From positions 558,001 to 622,000 of the forward strand of contig CAWAPS010000019.1 of assembly GCA_963783945.1 (NCBI GenBank): a DNA stretch of 64,000 bases, read 5' to 3'. A program made the translations under genes and the position numbers. The stretch is from CAWAPS01 sp963783945. Its GTDB lineage: Bacteria > Actinomycetota > Acidimicrobiia > Acidimicrobiales > Palsa-688. Positions 60,257-64,000 of this stretch are shown piece by piece. The notes beneath the pieces were generated by a model. That model saw nothing but the letters and a program-made list of their open reading frames with translations, did no database searches and was not told the DNA's origin. Numbering within the stretch: position 1 is the stretch's first letter; every line of letters begins with the position of its first letter.

Positions 60257-61330
60257 CTAGAGGTCGGGATGCGACGGGCGCCACGCCGGGACTCCAGACA
60301 GAGCCAGCGGCTGTCCGGGATCCTCCTGCACGAGGTCGAAGTACAACCCGAAGGACGTCATGCATGACACCCGACAAAGAGGGCCCTCATCCGACGAAAC
60401 GTGACCTTCCCTCTTGTCCCCGAGCACGTGGATATCCGCGCCCTGCATGGACTCGATCATCTCGTCGATGTTCTCCACCGAGAGATCGAGCTTCCACCCT
60501 CCTACATCCAGCAGTCCGGGCCAGCTCCGGTTCTGACCGGGGAACGCAGGCTCTATAACCTCCAGGTTGAGGAACGGGGTTCTGAAGAGACGGACCTTGG
60601 ATACCTCTACCCGCACATCTACGTTCGCGTAGGCCCCGAAATCGCTGCCGTGCGGGTCGGCCATAGGACCCATGTCGTAGAAGCGTTCGCAGCCGACGAC
60701 ATCTACGAGGAAGGAGGTCACCTCTTCGATATCCGCTACGGCAATGCTCAGGTGCTCGAACCCGCGGAATCCGGGGACGGATCGACACGCCGGCGTTCGC
60801 CCCGTCGCTCCGGCATCGGGAGCCGCCGGGTTCCAAAGGCTGCGCTCGAAGTCGGCCATGTAGGCCCGACCGTTCGGATAAGTGAGCAACTCGAAATGAA
60901 AGCCCCATGCTGTCATGCAATGGCACGCGAACGATCCCTCCCCTACTTCGGGAGCATTCGTCGTGGGCTTCTTACCGGGCCCCAGGACGTATACGGCGCT
61001 GGAGTCGAGGAAAGCCATCGCCGCATCGATGTCATCGACGTAGCCGGCGAGGTGCCATCCGCCGACGTCCAACATCATTGGCCACAGTGCCCGCTGCCCC
61101 GGGTATACCGCCTCGATCAAGCTCAGGTTGAGGAAAGGCGTACGCAGCTGGCGGGTCGCCCGGATTACCGCTCGCACGTCGACGTTGGCGTACTTCCGCA
61201 TCGACGATCCACGATCGTCCGCCTGAGGCCCGGACTCGGAGACGATCTCCGCTCCGAAAAACGAGACGAAGAAGTCGGTCGCCTCGTCCAGATCGGCAAC
61301 GGTGAGGGCCAGAGTTTGGACGCCTAACAT
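60257..61330 (-). CDS. Double VOC-domain (glyoxalase/bleomycin-resistance/dioxygenase fold) protein
   Basis: 357 aa with two homologous halves. Half 1 starts LALTVADLDEATDFFVSFFG and ends FHFELLTYPNGRAYM; half 2 starts HLSIAVADIEEVTSFLVDVV and ends SFGLYFDLVQEDPGQPL. Each half shows the paired Y-NVDVR and LDVGGW blocks, so the gene arose by internal duplication. It could be an extradiol-type dioxygenase, lyase or isomerase. ATG 61330 overlaps the stop of the upstream molybdenum-enzyme gene by 7 bp. Confidence 0.85.
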   Translation of the reverse strand: MLGVQTLALTVADLDEATDFFVSFFGAEIVSESGPQADDRGSSMRKYANVDVRAVIRATRQLRTPFLNLSLIEAVYPGQRALWPMMLDVGGWHLAGYVDDIDAAMAFLDSSAVYVLGPGKKPTTNAPEVGEGSFACHCMTAWGFHFELLTYPNGRAYMADFERSLWNPAAPDAGATGRTPACRSVPGFRGFEHLSIAVADIEEVTSFLVDVVGCERFYDMGPMADPHGSDFGAYANVDVRVEVSKVRLFRTPFLNLEVIEPAFPGQNRSWPGLLDVGGWKLDLSVENIDEMIESMQGADIHVLGDKREGHVSSDEGPLCRVSCMTSFGLYFDLVQEDPGQPLALSGVPAWRPSHPDL

Positions 61331-63675
61331 CGCACTACCCCGTTCGAGGTGCAGGACTCTTGGAGAAGGGCCATCACCTCGGCCGGCCCGAGAGGCAGGC
61401 GGGTGATGGTCGCACCGAAAGGCGATATGGCGTCGGCCACGGCGTTGACCACTGCCGGAGGCGAACCGATCGCGCCTCCCTCTCCCACCCCCTTGTAGCC
61501 GCCCGGTCCCTGGCTGGGCGTGTTGATGTGGCCGTACTCGATGTCCGGAACGTCGGCCGCAGTCGGAAGGAGGTAGTCCATGAAGGTGGTGGCGATGGGG
61601 TTGCCATCCTCGTCGTAGGCCAGATGTTCTAGCAGTACGCCCCCTATACCCTGCACCGTCCCTCCGGCTATCTGGCCTTCGACCACGTTGGGATTGATCA
61701 TGGGCCCGCAGTCCTCGCTGACGATATAGCGGAGGATTTTCACCGCGCCGGTGGTGACATCCACCTCGCACGTACACAGATGGGTGGCGTTTACCCAGAT
61801 ACCGGACCCGGCGGTGTAGCGAGCAGTCGCCTCCAGACCCGCCTGCACACCCGACGGGAGGGAGAGCGGGTCGAAGTATGAGACGGCTGCGATTTCGGCG
61901 AGAGACAGCCCGATCGAAGGGGTACCACGAACGCTGGCCCGGCTATCCGCCAGCTCGATGTCCGCGGGGTCTGCTTCGAGCTTGTGGGCGGCGATGGCCA
62001 CGATGCGGTCCCGCAGGATAGAGGCTGTCTCCTGAATCGCACCCGCCGTCATCGAACCAGAACGGCTACCCGCCGCCCCCGCACCGAAGCCGGTGACGGC
62101 GGTGTCGCCCTGGATGGTGGCGACGTCCTCGATGTTGACTCCGAGCGCGTCGGCCGCCAGCTGCACCACAGTGGTCTCGATGCTGTTTCCCGTGGATCCC
62201 CCGGCGATGTAGACGTTTACCCGTCCGGACGGCTCAATGCGGATGGACGCCGCCTCGGTGGCGTAGTAGCCAAAGGCCGGAGTGGAGGGCTCCACGTACA
62301 CCGACACACCGACGCCGATGTAGCGCCCTCGCTCCCGGGATTCGGCTTGCTCCCGCCTGAAAGCTTCGTAGCCGAGCATTTCCACCGCCTGCTCGAACGT
62401 CTCCAGGGGCGCGATGAGGTCGAAGGTCATGCCGTTCGCGCTCAGATAAGGCAGGTCGTCATGGCGCAGCAGGTTTCGCCGGCGCAGCTCGATGGGGTCC
62501 ATCCCCATGCGCCGGGCGGCGATGTCGAGCACCACTTCCCGGGCGAGAGATTCGAACTGCCACGGCCCCCGATAGGCCGACCGCCCGGCCGTGTTCGTGT
62601 ACATCGCCTTGGCGGTGAAGCTGGCTCTCGGAACCCGGTAGGGTCCAGGAAACAGGGCGCCGACGAGCGACGCCGTGCCAACCGGCCAAGGCGTCGGATA
62701 GGCCCCGCAGTCGGAGACGAAGTCGAGCTGAACGGCCTGGATGGCGCCGTCGGCATCGAACGCCATCTTGACCTCGCCGTGCTCGTGCCTCGACTTGCCG
62801 GCTGCGAGAAGGTTCTCGCGTCGATCCTCCACCCACTTGACCGGCGCCGCCACTTTGGGCGCCGCCAGCATCACGCACATCTCGTCGCGCTGCACCATGA
62901 TCTTCTGACCGAAGCCGCCGCCCGTGTCACGCATGATCACCCGGATGCGATGCTCCGGTATCCCCAACAGGCGAGAGCAGAAGAGCCTGACCTCATGGGG
63001 GGATTGAGTCGCCGAGTAGATCGTCACCTCACCGGTAGGGCGCGAGTAGTCGACCACCAGACCGCGCCCCTCCATTGGGACGGCGGCGTAAGCCTGCTGG
63101 TATATGGTCTCGGTGACGGTGTGCTCGGCCGAATCGTAGGAGTCCTGTAAGGCGGCGGCGGGGACGCCGGCCATCTCTCCGATCAAATTGGACCCGTGGC
63201 TCTGGTGAACGAGGTTCTCCGCGGTCTCTGCAGAGGCGTAGTCCACCACTGCTGGCAGGGGTTCGTACTCCACGTCGACCAGATCCGCGGCGTCCTCGGC
63301 GATGTACCGGCTGTCAGCCACTACCAGAGCGACGGGATCACCCACGAAACGCACCTCGCCCTCAGCCAGGGGCGGGCGCGGCGTCTCCGGGCTGTTCGGC
63401 CCGATGGAGGTGTGCCACTGCTCCTTGACGTCCGGGTTCAGATCGCCGGCAACGAAGACGTGATGAACCCCGGTAACACCCTTGGCCGCCGCCGTGTCGA
63501 TACCCCGGATGACAGCACGGGCAAAAGGGCTCCTGACGAAGCAGGCGTGCAGCATTCCCGGAAGAGCAATGTCGTCCACATAAGTGCCCTGGCCGGTGAG
63601 CAATCGGGCATCCTCGACCCGGTGCACCCTGGCCCCGGCATACCGAGTGGCTCCTGGCGAGACAAACTCTGTCAT
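61324..63675 (-). CDS. Molybdopterin-binding subunit, xanthine dehydrogenase/CoxL family (form II-like)
   Basis: 783 aa. Large subunit of a molybdenum hydroxylase. Cofactor-binding GGGFGQK, active-site loop SAYRGPWQFES (form II-like rather than the CO dehydrogenase loop), and the C-terminal catalytic Glu in KGVGEGGAIGSPP. Hydroxylates a heterocycle or aldehyde with water as oxygen source. The iron-sulfur (small) and FAD (medium) subunits are not seen beside it; they may be missing or elsewhere. ATG 63675 has GAGG 7 nt upstream. First gene of the operon that runs to the LLM gene or beyond. Confidence 0.9.
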   Translation of the reverse strand: MTEFVSPGATRYAGARVHRVEDARLLTGQGTYVDDIALPGMLHACFVRSPFARAVIRGIDTAAAKGVTGVHHVFVAGDLNPDVKEQWHTSIGPNSPETPRPPLAEGEVRFVGDPVALVVADSRYIAEDAADLVDVEYEPLPAVVDYASAETAENLVHQSHGSNLIGEMAGVPAAALQDSYDSAEHTVTETIYQQAYAAVPMEGRGLVVDYSRPTGEVTIYSATQSPHEVRLFCSRLLGIPEHRIRVIMRDTGGGFGQKIMVQRDEMCVMLAAPKVAAPVKWVEDRRENLLAAGKSRHEHGEVKMAFDADGAIQAVQLDFVSDCGAYPTPWPVGTASLVGALFPGPYRVPRASFTAKAMYTNTAGRSAYRGPWQFESLAREVVLDIAARRMGMDPIELRRRNLLRHDDLPYLSANGMTFDLIAPLETFEQAVEMLGYEAFRREQAESRERGRYIGVGVSVYVEPSTPAFGYYATEAASIRIEPSGRVNVYIAGGSTGNSIETTVVQLAADALGVNIEDVATIQGDTAVTGFGAGAAGSRSGSMTAGAIQETASILRDRIVAIAAHKLEADPADIELADSRASVRGTPSIGLSLAEIAAVSYFDPLSLPSGVQAGLEATARYTAGSGIWVNATHLCTCEVDVTTGAVKILRYIVSEDCGPMINPNVVEGQIAGGTVQGIGGVLLEHLAYDEDGNPIATTFMDYLLPTAADVPDIEYGHINTPSQGPGGYKGVGEGGAIGSPPAVVNAVADAISPFGATITRLPLGPAEVMALLQESCTSNGVVRC

Positions 63676-63825
63676 GACCACGCCTCGGTCGCCAAACGGG
63701 ATGGCGGGTCTAACCGGGACGAGAGGCCGCTTGACACCAAAGGTGCAGGGCTCTTGGCCGACCCCACTGACCGGCCCGGCACCGTGACCTTTGGTTCAAG
63801 CGAACGCACGACGGACCCCCTTGAC

Positions 63826-63869
63826 TTTGGTGCCATATCATTATGGCACCAAATCCGAGTACCGGGCAA
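63826..63869 (-). promoter_or_regulatory. 28-bp palindromic operator and promoter of the CoxL-type operon
   Basis: A perfect inverted repeat with 12-bp arms, TTTGGTGCCATA (63826-63837) and TATGGCACCAAA (63842-63853), 4-nt spacer. On the minus strand TTGCCC (complement of 63864-63869) and CATAAT (complement of 63840-63845) are 18 nt apart, so the -10 box lies inside the palindrome. The half-site CACCAAA recurs at 63735-63741, as part of another palindrome CACC-AAA-GGTG (63735-63745). Confidence 0.6.
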
Positions 63870-63882
63870 CCCCCCGTCGAGT

Positions 63883-63896
63883 AGTGACCGCTCACT
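63883..63896. promoter_or_regulatory. AGTGASCGCTCAYT motif, site 4
   Basis: AGTGACCGCTCACT, with arms AGTGA and TCACT, in the gap between the CoxL-type gene and the gene starting at 63958. It could control either. Same consensus as 51398, 54732 and 55959. Confidence 0.4.
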
Positions 63897-63957
63897 CCGC
63901 TTCGCTCGCCAGCCGAACAATAGCGCGGCAAAAGGCAACGGGCGTAGTCTCAACCAC

Positions 63958-64000
63958 GTGGCAACCGCGCAAGTTGACGGACTGACATTGGCCTACGAGG
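63958..64000 (+). CDS. Gene start cut by the window edge, possible alpha/beta hydrolase
   Basis: GTG 63958 opens a frame reading ATAQVDGLTLAYE to the edge. The phrase VDGLTLAYE is typical of the first strand of alpha/beta hydrolases, but 14 residues are too few for a firm call. An AAAGG lies about 20 nt upstream, farther than usual. Divergent from the CoxL-type operon. Confidence 0.35.
   Translation, partial: MATAQVDGLTLAYE

Noticed and set aside
61984..63150. Long plus-strand open frame opposite the CoxL-type gene
   Set aside because: Shadow of the minus-strand molybdenum hydroxylase gene; composition is unlike a protein and no motif was found.
1..64000. Phage, plasmid or integrated-element origin for the window
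   Set aside because: No integrase, transposase, replication, conjugation or structural phage gene was found; gene content is metabolic and composition is broadly even.

Overview
The window is high-GC DNA with GTG and TTG starts, at least one leaderless-looking promoter, F420-type luciferase-like oxidoreductases, DUF2182, DUF899 and DUF427 proteins, and beta-propeller repeats with the motif DGGxFSFGDAxFYGSTG. Together these point to an actinomycetote, perhaps Acidimicrobiia or a relative (inference; there is no rRNA gene to confirm it). I see no rRNA, tRNA, CRISPR array, transposase, integrase or phage gene. The content is chromosomal and dominated by catabolic enzymes for xenobiotic, lipid or aromatic substrates.

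Layout. 0-8 kb: methyltransferase (partial), TauD dioxygenase, a cytosolic-looking receptor-fold protein, a Rieske oxygenase with a small partner protein, metallophosphoesterase, a decayed S53 protease prodomain and a DUF885 protein. 8-16 kb: SixA, SDRs, an RibD-like reductase, a TIM-barrel isomerase, a two-subunit acyl-CoA dehydrogenase and a DszA/NtaA-type monooxygenase. 16-23 kb: a four-gene operon (Rieske oxygenase, small partner, hydantoinase/ketone-carboxylase A subunit, and a B subunit fused in frame to an AMP-forming acyl-CoA ligase). 23-32 kb: a secreted propeller-repeat protein, DUF2182/DUF899, P450, cupin, phosphatase, a CaiB pseudogene, OsmC and a flavin monooxygenase. 32-38 kb: an operon of SDR, sulfotransferase, alkylsulfatase-like hydrolase, isomerase and zinc ADH, facing an IclR regulator. 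38-47 kb: solute-binding lipoprotein, SDR, an MFS pump with a divergent TetR, FxsA, and two decayed genes. 47-54 kb: HD protein, SDR, phytoene-desaturase-like flavoprotein, DUF427, a second lipoprotein and a frameshifted acyl-CoA ligase. 54-64 kb: a long same-strand run of amidohydrolase, lipoprotein, Ltp2-like thiolase with DUF35, F420-type LLM enzyme, double VOC protein and a CoxL-type molybdenum hydroxylase subunit.

Common themes. Uptake lipoproteins without permeases, oxygenases, CoA ligases, dehydrogenases and SDRs recur, so the region reads as a mosaic of catabolic modules, several duplicated: two Rieske/small-protein pairs, three related TIM-barrel isomerases and two closely related lipoproteins. 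Two families of short palindromic repeats are scattered between genes: a 92-bp element (two copies differing at one base) and a 91-bp nested inverted repeat (three copies of identical length). Several promoters and operators can be read directly, notably for the sulfotransferase operon, the MFS pump and the CoxL operon.

The best candidates for something new are the carboxylase-ligase fusion operon with its duplicated small partner protein, the sulfotransferase/sulfatase operon, and the two palindromic repeat families. Five genes are broken by stops or frameshifts. Some of those may be assembly errors, because single-base changes would restore them.
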